A program made the translations under genes and the position numbers. A stretch of 64,000 bases of DNA from Schistocerca nitens (taxonomy: Eukaryota; Arthropoda; Insecta; Orthoptera; Acrididae), in the NCBI RefSeq assembly GCF_023898315.1, contig NC_064614.1, forward strand, positions 1,052,148,432 to 1,052,212,431, read 5' to 3'. The notes under the pieces are model-generated. The model was not told the origin of the DNA. It saw nothing but the letters and a program-made list of their open reading frames with translations, and ran no database searches. Positions 12,002 through 24,719 of this stretch are shown in pieces; positions within the stretch are counted from its first letter, which is position 1, and the number at the start of each line of letters is the position of its first letter.

Positions 12002-12396
12002 TTTCTATTCTTTTGTAAAGCCCCTATTACTACGAATGTTATCTCTACTATTATGTTTTTAATGATGTATTTTGTACCTTTGTAATTGTATTCTTATGTT
12101 ATAAAATTGTAATTGACACCAGGTCATCAAATTAAGTAACTTGTAAGTTACATTTCACTGCACACGTTTCTATTGGTCATAGTATATGGACAATATGTGA
12201 GGAGTAGGGACTGTTAGTGTTTGCACGTGTGTTAATAATTCAGCAAGGGACTGGATAACAGCATTGCTTGTTCTAAGGACAATTCCAACAACTTTGTGAG
12301 TGCACAAGTGGTGGTTATGGACTTGTTATATTATCCGCAAGACTCTTCAATGGTGATTGTGTACCTGCACAGTCACAACAGATGGCTGCTGGCCAT

Positions 12397-12540
12397 CTCT
12401 ACAAGGACTACAGTGGGTCTGCGCCTCTGGTGGCCCACCAGTACCATTATTTCTACAAGGACTGCAGTGGGTCTGCACCTCTGGTGGCCCACCAATACCG
12501 TAATCTCTACCAGGACTACAGTGGGTCTGCTCTGTGATGA
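12397..12540 (+). repeat. threefold tandem repeat of about 55 bp inside the short LTR element
   Basis: Three imperfect copies of 'ctacaaggactacagtgggtctgc(gcctctggtggcccacca)' start near 12397, 12451 and 12505. They are the only internal structure I can see in the interior. They read through as an open frame (12296-12574), but the protein is a repeat product with no domain. Confidence 0.7.
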
Positions 12541-12931
12541 CCTACCCACCAATACTCTTCAAAACTTCGACTGACTCCGCTGTGGGTTTGCTCTCTTGTG
12601 GCCCATTACCTGTCAGCATGTCGAGAGTCAGCACTGTCTTTCCGTTGGAAGGACAACGATACTTCTTCAAGACTGCATGGAAATCCACTACTTCCGTGTG
12701 CATTTTCTTTTACTGCTCAGACTTTGAGAAAAACACTGCAATGTGATGAATGATCAGGACTGTCTTTATGGACTGTGAGAAAAAATTTTAGCTTTTGACC
12801 AACATTGTATCAATAAGTGTGTGCATTTGATTTCTTTGTTATTGTAATTGTGAAAAAAATTTTTTAACAAATATGTATTGGCCAGTGCCCAACAAAATTT
12901 GTAAAATTTTTTGTGGGGAGCATGGGGGCTA

Positions 12932-13518
12932 TGTAAGTAGGCTGTTTAGGTTTTTTTATTGATAACGCCACCTCAGTATGAAAATCACCGGCTGTGCCGT
13001 GTGCAGTCTGTGGCTGCTTTGCATTGTTGTAATACTCAACCATTGTAGTGTTAGGCAGCTGGCTGTGAACAGCGCGTAATGTTGCGCAGTTGCAGGTGAG
13101 CCGCCAGCAGTGGTGGATGTGGGGAGAGAGATGGCGGAATTTTGTAATTTGTCATGAACTGCTCTATATATGATATCAAGGTAAATACATTGTTTGTTCT
13201 CTATTAATATCTTTCATTTGCTAACTATCCCTATCAGTAGTTAGTGCCTTCCATAGTTTGAATCTTTTATTTAGCTGGCAGTAGTGGCGCTCGCTGTATT
13301 GCAGTAGCTTGAGCAGCGAAGATTTTTATGAGGTAAGTGATTTGTGAAAGAGATAGTTTAATGTTAGTCAGGGCCATTCTCTTGTAGAGAATTTTGAAAG
13401 TCAGATTGCGTTGCGCTAACAAAATATTGTGTGTTGAAAGTCAGATTGCGTTGCGCTAAAAAAATATTGTGTGTCAGGTTAAGCACAGTTGTGTAAAATT
13501 GTTCTAAGGGGACGTTTC
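12932..13518 (+). repeat. right LTR of the short LTR element
   Basis: 587 bp, matching the left copy almost base for base, including the internal 40-bp duplication. It is followed directly by the target duplicate aagac. Confidence 0.85.
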
Positions 13519-13523
13519 AAGAC

Positions 13524-15390
13524 CAACTACCTGTGTATGGAGACTCGATTTCTAATAGAATAGTTCCTACTAGCCTGCGTGATCGAGAAGACATCAAGGA
13601 ATTATTGTAATATTAATATGAAGAGCACAGGCCCACATAAATCGACGGGGGGGGGGGGGGGGATAGTGGTAACACTGGCTACAGACGAAATGGATACTGA
13701 CAGGAAGTAACGGAGAAGACAATGAAGCAAACAGGACCAAGGGAGAGAAGAGGCAACAAGAGGAAGAGTTACGAAACCTAAAAGACAGACATCGTCGCAT
13801 TAAAGGTGTGCCCACACAATCGTATGTACTTGTATATTCAGCTGCAACAGTGAAAACGGTATATTAAACCGTTGATGAAGGTGAATACGGAAAACACTTT
13901 GTACCAACACAAAGGTGCTCACTGTTCCCGAATTCTTCAAATAGCATATGTCCTGAAAACTGGATAGAAGAGTTTCAGGAGGCACTGACAATTATAAGGA
14001 CTCACACCCTAAAGAAATACTCAGTATGTGAGCATTTCCGTGAGGAAGCATCAGCATGAACGCAAGTAATCATGGTAGAGAGTGTAAATTATTCCAAGAC
14101 TGGAGGTGTGAGTTGTTGAACGAGAACGGTTTAAAGATTAAAATGTATCAGATGAAGTTAGGATTTGATGAAGAAGATTTATGCAAGATCCAATCCATTA
14201 CACTACTGAAATGGTTAGCCACAATCGATTTCTTCAATGCATCATAAGTGGTGACTGATTTGTTAAGATCTGTTTGATGAAGCTGTCATTTTACCTACAA
14301 AGCTAGATTAAGGTATCAGGCTGAAATAACCAAGATATAAGAGCAGTCCAGAAGTATCTAGGAGCTTTGTTGCGATTGTGGTACAGGAGCGAGGAGCTGG
14401 TGCACTTCATAGGGACTTACATTCAAATGGAAAGATATTAACATAATGTTGAAGAGTGGAGCGTGACATCCACCTCGGAGGTACAGAAATCAAAGGAACC
14501 ATAAGAGAAGCATGGACAGTGAGGGGTACAATATAGGTCGGATGCTAAATAACGGAAGCAGACATGATTAGTATAGAAAATATTCGAAAGACTACACATG
14601 TTGAATCCAAACCCTAACAGTAATCAGAGGATTGGAGGGCGAACGTTATAGCTGCTCAGACTCTGACTTCACCACTACAAACGATAAGTCTACCACGAGC
14701 ATTGTTTGTGAACTGCGACGAACTAAAGAAAACTTTGTTTCAGGGAGTCAAGAAATTCGATAATAAGACAGAGGACATTGCGACATGGCTACATGTAATT
14801 ATAGGTGTAAATATGGGTGGTAACGTGATACCACGTGTACTGACTGGTCTAAGGGAATTAGGTCTAGTGCAAAACAAGGAGGAGTATGAAATGTGTCACA
14901 GAGAGAAGAAATGTCCAATGTTCAAGCTGCACGAAATGGAGAAAGATCAATTCTAAATGGTAAAAAAAAGTAATAGAAAGAGAAGTGGAAATTGAGCAAC
15001 AAACAAAAGCTGATAAACAGAGGTGAAGTGAAGGTGAATGAGAAGTTCAACAGTGCAATATTAGCAGTGCTAGTAGAGTGATCACATTAGATTCTTATAT
15101 TCCATAGTGGGTTGCGAACTAGAAAGTAACTAAGAGATTTCCGAACCAGTATCAGCAGACTTCTGAGGTGTAATAGTGTTTTCATGTCTAAATGAATAAC
15201 TAAATGTTAACTAACCCACTAACAATCCAAACCACACAAACCCGTCACCTACTTCCCAGTAATAATTAAAAAGATGGATATATGTATAATGAATAAGGAA
15301 TTAGCGTTAAGCAAGAGACAACCTTGTCTGTGGTTGATTTCTTTGTAAAGAAAGTAAAATGCAAATTATGTCTGAGAGAAAGAAGTGTAT
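13524..15390. other. unassigned interval, with a 16-base G run
   Basis: It contains a run of 16 G (13647-13662). There are also weak open frames: 14056-14247 (+, 63 aa) and 14702-14956 (+, 84 aa, MFVNCDELKKTLFQGVKKFD...). The latter has protein-like composition (balanced charge, GLRELGLVQNKEEYE) and may be a remnant of an unidentified element or exon. I cannot name a domain. Confidence 0.35.
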
Positions 15391-15395
15391 ATTCT

Positions 15396-16646
15396 TTAAC
15401 GAAATTGATGCTGGATGAAATTATTTCGTTAAAGAATAATAAATTTTTTTTTGCTTTTAAGTTAATTTACTTTTCTTTACTTTCTTTGCGTGCGAACTTT
15501 GTTGTAGAACCTCTCTCTTATTTACGTGTGGTAATAAAAAAAATTCACTTTCAAAAGAATTACGTACATTTAAAAATTACGTGAACTCATATTAACTGAT
15601 TAAGAATATTTAGTTGAGAATTAAATCCTTTACATCATTCGGCCTTGGCATACATTTTCTAAATGCAGTGGATTTTTTGTTAAATAATTACTGAATTCTA
15701 TCCCGGTGTTAACTATAGAACACAAGATTATCTCTATTAGCAGAAAATGGTTAATTATTGCCAAGCCGACATTTAATTATCGCTGATCAAACCTACTTCG
15801 CTATACATTTAAGCTATTTGAAAGAACGAAAATTATTAAATTTCATCATTAACTATCCGTCTAAGAATGCACAAATGTATTATTAGGTTAAAAATTCTTC
15901 AGTCTCAGGATCACTGTAAAAGAAGAACAATTTCTTAATTCACTGTTAATTTTTATCTATCTGTTCCCGATTTACGGGTTTGGTTGATTTTTTCTTTAGC
16001 GGAACAATGTTTTAAATGTGCCGCCGCTGCAAATCGATCGGTCGCGGCACAGCCCAGCAACACCGCTAAAAATGCTGAAAATTCTTTAAAGAAATTTTAT
16101 AGATGACATGGGCAAGCTAATTTACATTAATAATACACACTTTTGATAAATTCTGATATATTTAGATCAAACAATAATTGAACTCACATTAATTTGTAAC
16201 GCCTCCTCTAATGGCGGATAAATCTAGACAGAGACAAAAGACATCTGCCCATTCACAAATCGCTTCAACACAGCTTCTTCTCGCATTCGCCTCTACCCAG
16301 AGAAGACCAAAGAATACGCTGTACATGGTTCTTTTATACGACTGCTGACTATTAACATTTCTTTGTAATTTGACAATATTATTCTCCTCTGGCTAAATTT
16401 CACATCTCTGTTATCACAGATATTGACACATTTAACAATTACGTTATTAATATCGAAATATTACTATCCAAACACAGAAAGAATATTACTACAAAAAATA
16501 TTACAATAATAACAAATGTCTTTTACACAAAATTCAATAATATTTTTCGTTAAATAATTACATTATATACAGATTGCTCAGAGCGGCGTATATGGTACAA
16601 ATAAATTTCAGTTTGTTAATGTGTGAGTTTGCCAGGGAACGTTACA
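15396..16646 (-). repeat. 3' LTR of the Gypsy-type element
   Basis: 1251 bp. On the minus strand it starts TGTAACGTTCCCTGGCAAAC and ends ...CGTTAA. It shares most of its length with 24720-25732, including 'ttagcggaacaat', 'aatcgatcggtcgcggcacagcccagcaacaccgc' and 'tctagacagagacaaaagacatct'. Confidence 0.85.
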
Positions 16647-18766
16647 TTGCCCCCTGGCAGCATTTGGCAAAGAGTTTCTATACTTTGACACAATGGTGCC
16701 AGTAACATTCTTTACAATTCTTTATTTTTTATGGAATGGCTCTTTTAATTAGTCCCAGGGTTATATATGTTTATGGCTCCTCCATTTGGGCGAAGACAGA
16801 CAGGAAACCTGGGCAAAACTGTGCCGGAGCCCAGCCATCCCAGTTGGTTCATGATTAATCTTGTCTCTTTAATAGTCATTCTTTTGAATTGATTTAACAG
16901 TTTGTCATCAACGGTTACCTAATGTCACTGTCACATACAGTTCAACGATGTACTGCAAGGTCACTTGTCCTATGATAAATCACTTAGTTTTTTGAAATCA
17001 TTTAGCACAGCATCACTTTTTCTAATGTTCCCACTACCTATGTGTTACAAATCCATCTCCTACACTTGTTAGTGTTCATTTTCTTTTATCGGTTCACAGG
17101 TATACATAATAAATGTTCATTGTTTATCAAAAATGGAGTCATTGACATGTTGTGCAGTTTGTGTAAATATTTTGTAAAGTGACAACAATGCTGTAGTCGG
17201 TGAGCGGTGCGGAGTGATTGTTGAGCGGCGCTCGGCGCGGCGCGTCGGCTCCGTGTAGGTCACCGCCCCCGGTGTTGACAGCTACGGCGCGGAGGGGCGT
17301 GGCTGTCTGGTCTGCTACGGGCTGCTGCGGCCGCTGCATGGCTGATGTAGCCGGATGCGCGTTGGATATCAGCTCGCCCGTGTGACGTCTTCTTGCAGTG
17401 CTCCAGCAAACATGCAACAAGTTCACAAACAGTGTACTATCCTTATGGGCATTTTTCCTGCTGTGGGAAAAAAACGCATACAGTTATTGGCAGTTATTAT
17501 TCAGTAGGCCTTCACTAGTCTGGTTTGCACAATGTTTCGTTGTCGCAGTAACACGTTTTACGGGCACACAATATTTTTCACCATGTCATGACTTGTCATT
17601 AGTCACACGCAAGTTTTCATCTTAGGACAAAATGTATCTCTGTAGTCAATGCGCTTTTCTGGCGTCCCTTGACACACAAAGAGTTAAAGTTTGACACTAA
17701 CTTGATCCACCGTCCGTTATCGGCTCACTGTTCGTGTCGTGCTAGTTCCATGTCCACTTGCACACACGGCGATGATACAGTTTTTTATTACTTATACACA
17801 ACAACTTCGTGACGTATTGCTGCAGGTTTAACAGTCACTGTCTGTCTCTGCCACACAATACTGCACTTTTGTTGAAGTTCCTTTATTTTTATTTACAAGG
17901 TCCGCTGTGCGATTTTTGTAACAGCACATTCGTAATTCTTTACCAAGGTGTGTAATATTTGCGTACATGGTAACAAATATTAGAATTTCGTATTAATTTG
18001 CCCAAAAATCATCTATATTCGTGTTCGCGTAGATTTTATTTGTGCATTCCAGCCAGATTCAGGCATATTGTTCAATAACTCCTTTGAAATTATGTCACAC
18101 TTTACTATCAAGGTCCTACGTAACTACAGTGTAGTCTCTGTAGGTTAAAATTGACTTGGACTGTATCTGGCCAGCTCTTTTTTTTTTTTCCTGATTGAAT
18201 CTGCACATGCTTCAATTGAAGCTTCTTTGTGCGTAACTTTGGGTTACATAAACTTGCAATAAGTTTGCCTCCCATGGTGCCCTCGGGTCACTACTGGGTG
18301 CATTATTCTCTCTGATAACATTGGTTGGATAATAAAGTTCTCAGGGTCTCATATTACTGATATTATTCTGGGTTCGAATCTGTCAATCTGACAGTTACAC
18401 ATATATACATACATACACATAATAGAAAGGATTGTGCGAAGAAATATTTCAATTTTGACACACATATAAAAAATTATGCAGTACACTAACTAATCATTAC
18501 TAAAATGTTTCTCTTGATTGAACTCTGTCACAGCTTAACACTACAAATAATTGCACTAATCAGATTATCTGTGCAGACATTTAGAGCATGTTTTAGGTAA
18601 CACAAATTAAAAAAAGACATGACACAAATATTCATAAACACATGAGAAAGTCAATAATATTCTTATAACTAAACACTTCTACACTAGTACATTATGTCTA
18701 CAGATCACACATCATTAATGTTCATTATTTACAAAAGAATGGTGTCCACATAGGACTATTAGTCTT
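16647..18766 (-). other. internal non-coding part between integrase and 3' LTR of the Gypsy-type element
   Basis: About 2.1 kb with no envelope or other gene recognised. A GC-rich patch at about 17190-17400 ('gcggcgctcggcgcggcgcgtcgg', 'ggctgctgcggccgctgcatgg') stands out from the AT-rich element. It produces a 95-residue ORF on the minus strand (17139-17426) that I judge to be chance. The patch could be element sequence or a captured host fragment. Confidence 0.5.
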
Positions 18767-21700
18767 TTACTGTATGAACATTTTTACATCCTTACGCGGA
18801 TACAGCCCCCGTACTCTTCCTGATTGGGGATCTGCTAAGAGATAGCTACACTCATGTGGCACACTTACTACTCTAAAAGGTCCATTGTCCACCAATTGCC
18901 ACTTGCTATTCTGTTTCAAGGATGCCGAGGACTTAGGATGATTGCGTAAGAGCACCAAGTCCCCAACACTAAATTTTTGGTTATTCGTCACATGTCGATT
19001 ATATATTTCTTTCCTTTTCTGAGCGCACCTGGTAAGGTTGCACCCGGCTTTTCTTATCTTCTCTTCCTTAGGCTCAGGAATGACTGGGACCTTAGGCAAA
19101 GGTGCCAGCCACTCATTCAGAACTCTATTATTACTCATTATAATCTCGTTTGGTGGATACCCCGTAGAAGCATGCGGGGTTGCGTTGTGAATTTCCACAA
19201 ACTTAGGTATCAGATCTGGCCATCTTGTGTGCTTATATGCAATGCATAACCTGAAAAATTTATTTAACTCTCCAAATGTTCTCTCGACTAAACTTGCTTG
19301 TGGGTGAAAACGGGATATTAGTATGTGCTTTATATCTTGTTCATGTAAATAGTTTTTCCAGGTATGGCCTGTAAAATAGGAAGCGTTATCCGATATTATC
19401 GCTTCAGGCTTACCCACTTGTGTAAAATATTCTTTCCCTAACCATTTAACTATTCCACGAGCAGTGGCTGATTTAAGGCAGTATATTTTTAAGTATTTAG
19501 AGAAAAGGTCATACACCCCTAAAATGTACTTTAATCCACCCCTGGCTCGTGGGTAGGGTCCTGCTATGTCTATAGATACTAACTGAAGTGGCCGATGAGG
19601 CACTATAGGATGCAGTTCAAACCTTGTGGACTTATTTTGAAACTTAGCTTTTTGGCACAGAGGACAAGTCCTGATAATGGTGCGAGTCTGCTGGCTTATT
19701 CCCTTAAAGTAACAGAATCTGGATAAAATCCTTATTGTTTTGCCTATCCCAGCGTGACCCCATGCTAAATGCGTGTGCCACACTACAGCTGGGATAGCCT
19801 GTTGCGGTATACACACGACTCCATGGTCATTTGACACACCCGTTTTATAATACAGAATATCATCTATTATTTTGAAATTCTGAACACTTTTAAGATTGGT
19901 TCCTTCTCTAATTTTGCTAATGATATCTCGCCAAATCGGATCAGTTTCCTGCAATATAGACATATTCTTACACATATGTAAAAAGTCCCTCCTATGTACC
20001 TTACCTTGTACTAAGAGTATTCGATATTCCTCCGATTGTTCCAAAATCTTTGACATTGAGGATTGCCCTAGTGGAAGCCTCGACAAGGCGTCAGCTACAA
20101 CATTATCTTGTCCTTTTAGGTACATAATATTAATTTTATATTCCTGCAATGCTAACCTCCATCTTAGCAAGCGGGTATGGTATAATTTGCAAGACATTAA
20201 ATAGCTCAGAGCCTGGTGGTCACTGAATACTTTGACTTCTTTACCATAGATGTATTAATTGAATTTCTTTACCGCCCAAACCACTGCAAGAGCCTCTAAT
20301 TCGGTAGCGGAATATGCTCTCTCGCAGCTGTTTAGTGTGCGGCTGGCAAATCCGATTACATTGATTGTTGTGGGGTCGTTGCTCCTGTCCCACTGAAATA
20401 AACAAGCGCCCAGACCGTATGAACACGAATCTGTCGCTATGCAAAAATCTTTTGTTATGTCTGGGTGTCGCAGTATGTTTGCATTCACCAAGGCGTTTTT
20501 GATAGCGTCAAATGCGCGTTGACATTCTTATGTCCAAACCCAGTGCGCATTTTTACGCAACAGGCTCAATAAAGATTCGTTATTCATTAATTGGTTTGGA
20601 ACAACCCGTCTAAAAAAGGATGCAAGACCTATAAACGCTTTGAGTTGTCTCTTAGTTCTCGGACTAGGAAACCCACGAATTGCGTCAAGTTTTTTGCTGT
20701 CAGGTTTGATGCCTTGTGGTGTTATTATGTGACCTAGAAATTTAATCTGATTACGTCCAAATTTGGATTTCTCAAGATTCGCTGTTACTCCCGCTTGCTT
20801 AAACCTTTCTAAGACTCTACTCAGTAGTTCTACGTGCTCCTCCCAGGTGGCAGTGGCAATCACCAGATCGTCTACATACACTGTTACCCTTTGCAGCAAA
20901 TCCGGACCTAAAACCGCGTCGAGGGCTGTTATGAAAACTCCTGCACTTACATTTAAGCCAAAAGGTAGTACCCTAAATTGGTAGCTCCTTCCCCCAAATA
21001 TAAATGCAGTATATTTCCTCGACTCGGGTGTGAGCAGGATTTGCCAGAATGAACTTTTCAGATCAATAGATGTCAAATATTGCACTCCATGGAATTTTTG
21101 AATTTGCTCATCTAAGTTTTCCGGATGAGTCCTGACAGGTACAATAATTTCGTTTATGTCTCTCGCATCTAATACTAACCGTACCTGTCCGTCTGCTTTT
21201 GCTACCGCCACCAAAGGACTACTATAAGGGGACAAAGACGGTTCTATTATTCCCCACTCGATCAGTTTTCTTATTTCTTTAGCTACTACTTCCTTCTTGG
21301 ACCAAGGAATGGAGTATGAGGCTCGACAGTAGGTTTTGTGAGGTTTCACCTCGATATTGTACTGATATCCCTTAACAATTCCTGGTCGTTCTGAAAACAC
21401 ATCTGCATAATTAGATAATAACTGTACCAAATCCTGCTGTTGCATTGAATTCAAATTTTCGGACTGTGATACTTTGTTCACAAGTGCGTCTACATTTGCT
21501 TTTAATTGATCACTTTGTACGTCTGGATAATAGAGATTTTGTCCTATAGAATGATTGTCTAAATGTAGTATCCACTGATTCCTACATTTTGTGTTAATAG
21601 TATTACAATTAGGCACAGGTACCTCTTCAGATCTGACCATGGACAATTCTATCCTCCTACCATCGTTCATCAAACTTAATTTTCCCCGAGAAAGGTCGAT

Positions 21701-22069
21701 TATTGCGTCCCTTTCTCTCAAAAAATCTACCCCCAAAATGCAGGCTACCTTTAAACCCTTTACTACCAGGAATGAGCACGCTATGGCTTCTTCCCTTAAA
21801 TACATCTCTACCCGCACTTGGAGTTTAATTATTTGTCGCTGTGCACTTATGGCTCCAGTGACTTTACAATTATTCACGGGAAAAGTCAGCATACGCTTTT
21901 CTTTCCCCAGTACTCTGAATAAGCCCATACTCATGACACTGACAGTAGCACCTGTATCTACGATTGCTTGCACGTCAATATTGTTAATTTTGATCTCTAT
22001 TATCGCTTGTACTTTGTCTTTGTGCTCCTTTATGCACGTGGATGGTTCAGTTATTAATTCATGTCCCAT
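18767..22069 (-). other. pol: pol region of the Gypsy-type element (PR-RT-RNase H-integrase), broken
   Basis: Domain order on the minus strand starts with an aspartic protease with the DTGATVSVM active-site motif. Next is a reverse transcriptase with LVLDARDINEIIV, LTSIDLKSSFWQILL (motif A aspartate) and VYVDDLVIAT (motif C). RNase H follows with CIATDSCSYGLG and TELEALAVVWAVKKF, then the 'DNVVADALSR' end. Last is an integrase with an HHCC-type zinc domain (THLAWGHAG ... CPLCQKAK), a DDE core (LVSIDIAGPYP, AIISDNASYFTG) and a C-terminal module with GDLVLLRNHP. The order PR-RT-RH-IN and the sequence style are those of Ty3/Gypsy (Metaviridae-like) elements. As a fossil it is broken, and I do not reconstruct it. 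Confidence 0.9.
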
Positions 22070-22302
22070 CTGTACCCCGTCATTATACCTAAGGATACAG
22101 ATTCCCGATGTTTTGTTCTGTGTCGGGCTGCTCTCACTCCAAACCTCAGCCGACGATGGAGAGCGTATCTCGGCTGAATCTAGTTTGTTGGATTATTGCT
22201 GGTGGATGGGTGTGGCTGCTCTGTGTCACTGACCTCCACTATGTGTAAGTTGTGTTGCGTCGGCCGCCACGGTTGCGCAATAGGCGCATTTTGTGGTGGC
22301 GG

Positions 22303-24240
22303 TCAGTTATTGTCATATCCTTCACTGTTTGGCCGGTCCGTACTGGTCCTCTGGTTCTGTGGCCAAGTTCGGTTTGCATCATTATAAGTATTAGTGTTCC
22401 ACGGCCCGCTGGCATTTTTCCATCTACTATTGCTAGGTGGGCCTGTATCATATCGGTCATCAGACCTCCTTTTCCGGTCATTATTCACCGGCGGACTATT
22501 GCCGTTCCGGTCCCTACCTCTATTCCCGTTTTGTACATAATCTTGTCTCCTATTATTACCTCCGCCGTTTCCATTACTTGGTGGAGGCGTGTTATTTCGA
22601 CCATTTCTGTAACCGTTTCCGTTACTTCTAGCCTGTTCAGTGGCTGCCTTAACATCTTCCTGAATCAGGTCAATTGAGTCCAGAACAGACAAGAAATGTT
22701 CCATATCGTTTTCGGGCACGTGTATAAGTTTTTCCTTTACATGTATCGGCAAGTGTGATTTCAAAATTCTGATCAAATCCCGGGATGAAATCTGCTCGTC
22801 CCAATAACGGGTCTTATTAATGTACTTCTCAAAATATTTTCGCAAATTGCCTAATCGTGGAGAATACGGCTCTGGATTATATACCTCCTTCCGTAATCTC
22901 TCCTGAATACATGTTGACCAATATTTGGCCAAGAATGCCTTTTCAAATTGCTCATATGTATCGCAACTGTCAGCTGCTTCGGTTGCCCATAATGCAGCAT
23001 CTCCTTGTATGTAAGACATAACGAACTGTATTTTCTGTGTATGACTCCAAACACTAGGCAAAATGTTTCTAAATCCCTTGATAAACACTACAGGATAAAC
23101 AGATTTCTTCTCCGTTGTAAAGATCTGAAACTGTCGGTTTCTAATCAGACTTTCTTCAATCACTACTTTGGAATGACATTTATTTGTTTCGCTTACATTG
23201 GTTGCCTGTTCTGTCTCGCAGTCGCAATTTTTTACTGCTGTATTTATATGCCTATCATTGTTGGACCTGGCTGGCGTGACACACGCCTGCGCGTCGCCGT
23301 GCCGCGAGCTGTTTTCTAGCTCGGCAAGACGACGGTTGACATTCCGCTGCGATAGCGGAATGTCAGTGTGCACCGCCTTTTTAAGGTCCTGTATTTCCGC
23401 ATTGGAGCCCGCGTCTTTGGCTTCAATCGCGGCGTGCACTTGTTCGGACACTTTGTGTTCAATTACTTGATTTGTGTCAATCTCTAATTGTTCCACCCTG
23501 TTGGTCAGTACACTGATTTCCTCTACGATACTGGCGTTAGCCACTTGGATACTATCTACTCTTTCGCTTAGTCCTTTCACCGTTTTGGGTATGGTTTCAT
23601 AGTTTTGCTTCATACTAACAATCTCACTTTGCATTGCTTCTAAAGATTGCATTATCTGCAAGTCTCTCTCATGCAGGCGTCGGTCACGCTCTGCTTGTTG
23701 AGATGCAAATTCAGCTACCAATCTCTGGTCACGCTTTGCTTGTACAGCATCACGTTCTCTTTCACGCTCTGCTTGTTTAGCATCACGTTCACTATCGCGT
23801 TCTGCTTGCATACATGCAAATTCAGCTACCAATCTCTGGTCACGCTTTGCTTGTTCAGCATCACGTTCTCTTTCACGCTCTGCCTGCATACGTACAAATT
23901 CAGCTTGGAAATTGAGCATGCGCTCGAACATTACTCTTAATGATTGCACTTCTGACACCTCACCACTCTCTGGTCCGTGTCCAATGCTTGCGGGTGGCAC
24001 AGTATTTCTGCTATCAACTGAATTACTGGGTGGCAGTGGCAACATTTCTTGCCCTTCTGCCCCCAGATTCTCACATTGTACTTCCAGAACTACGTCACTA
24101 ATATTACTTTGTGTCCCACTTTCTAACTCGGTATCACTACTTACTAACTGTTGCTCATTATCCATGTTGATATCCTTCTGACTACGCAATCTAACCATAG
24201 TAAACAAAAGAAATAAAATCTGAACCAAATATCCTAACAC
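22303..24240 (-). other. gag: gag-like region of the Gypsy-type element
   Basis: A single open region of 645 codons. The first third is a strongly charged coiled coil in which a block of about 26 residues rich in ERERDA, QAKRDQRLVAEF and QAER is repeated. The middle carries a gag/capsid-like core (FIKGFRNILPSVWSHTQKIQFVMSYIQGDAALW, of which only short motifs matter here: GDAALWA and the following 'FEKAFLAKYW'), as in Gypsy capsids. The end is Asn/Gly/Arg-rich (NGNGGGNNRRQ) instead of a CCHC zinc knuckle, which suggests RNA binding by a basic low-complexity tail. It lies just downstream of the primer-binding site. Confidence 0.8.
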
Positions 24241-24699
24241 TCAGGTTTCACTGACATAATCACACAAGAAATGGTCATTTGTTGAAACATACTTACTATA
24301 TACTACAACGACTAACTACTCAAATGTCCTGTTATTTTAAAACAAAGTACTAACAACAGGCACACCACTAATGATCCGAGAACACTGCACTGAGACTACT
24401 TTACTACCCACAGGACAACTACACTGTAGCTTTACCTTTTGGTGATCTATCTTGGGTGCAGCTGCCCCCTGATATTGTGGTAGGTAATTAATTTTTCGAA
24501 ATAATGAGCTCTCTTCTTCAGCTTGCCTCTGGGTATATAGTGTTCTCATGCAAAAAAATCATATACAGGTATTACCACACAATATTGGTTATGCAATACA
24601 TACAATACATGGAAAAATTATTAAATGTTCTCCAACAAAGTTCGACTATAATAATTCCCTAGTTATCTCATGGGTATTTAGTGGCCACTCCATATTCGG

Positions 24700-24717
24700 G
24701 CCCCACGTTGGGCGCCA
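24700..24717 (-). promoter_or_regulatory. primer-binding site of the Gypsy-type element
   Basis: The minus strand reads TGGCGCCCAACGTGGGGC two bases inside the 5' LTR. That is the expected place and the expected TGG start for a tRNA-primed LTR element. I do not assign the tRNA. Confidence 0.7.
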
Positions 24718-24719
24718 AT

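Larger units (their letters stand above)
11415..13518 (+). mobile_element. short non-autonomous LTR element (TRIM-like), looks structurally whole and young
   Basis: Two direct repeats of equal length (587 bp each) flank a 930-bp interior, bounded by a 5-bp target duplication aagac (11410-11414 and 13519-13523). A purine-rich tract, ggggagcatgggggct, sits just before the right repeat, which gives the + orientation. The interior has no gag or pol similarity that I can see, so it must use enzymes supplied by another element. The two LTRs differ at about one base by eye, so the insertion is recent. The ends are TG...TC rather than TG...CA, which is unusual. I recall the LTR start 'tgtaagtaggctgtttagg' as common in Schistocerca. 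Confidence 0.8.

Noticed and set aside
17139-17426. 95-residue ORF on the minus strand in the GC-rich patch of the Gypsy-type element
   Set aside because: Its composition follows the GC patch, it has no hydrophobic or envelope-like features, and there is no family match.
22252-22677. 141-residue ORF on the plus strand opposite the gag-like region
   Set aside because: It is a shadow of the Asn/Gly/Arg-rich gag tail and reads as a low-complexity Ile/Ser/Val string.
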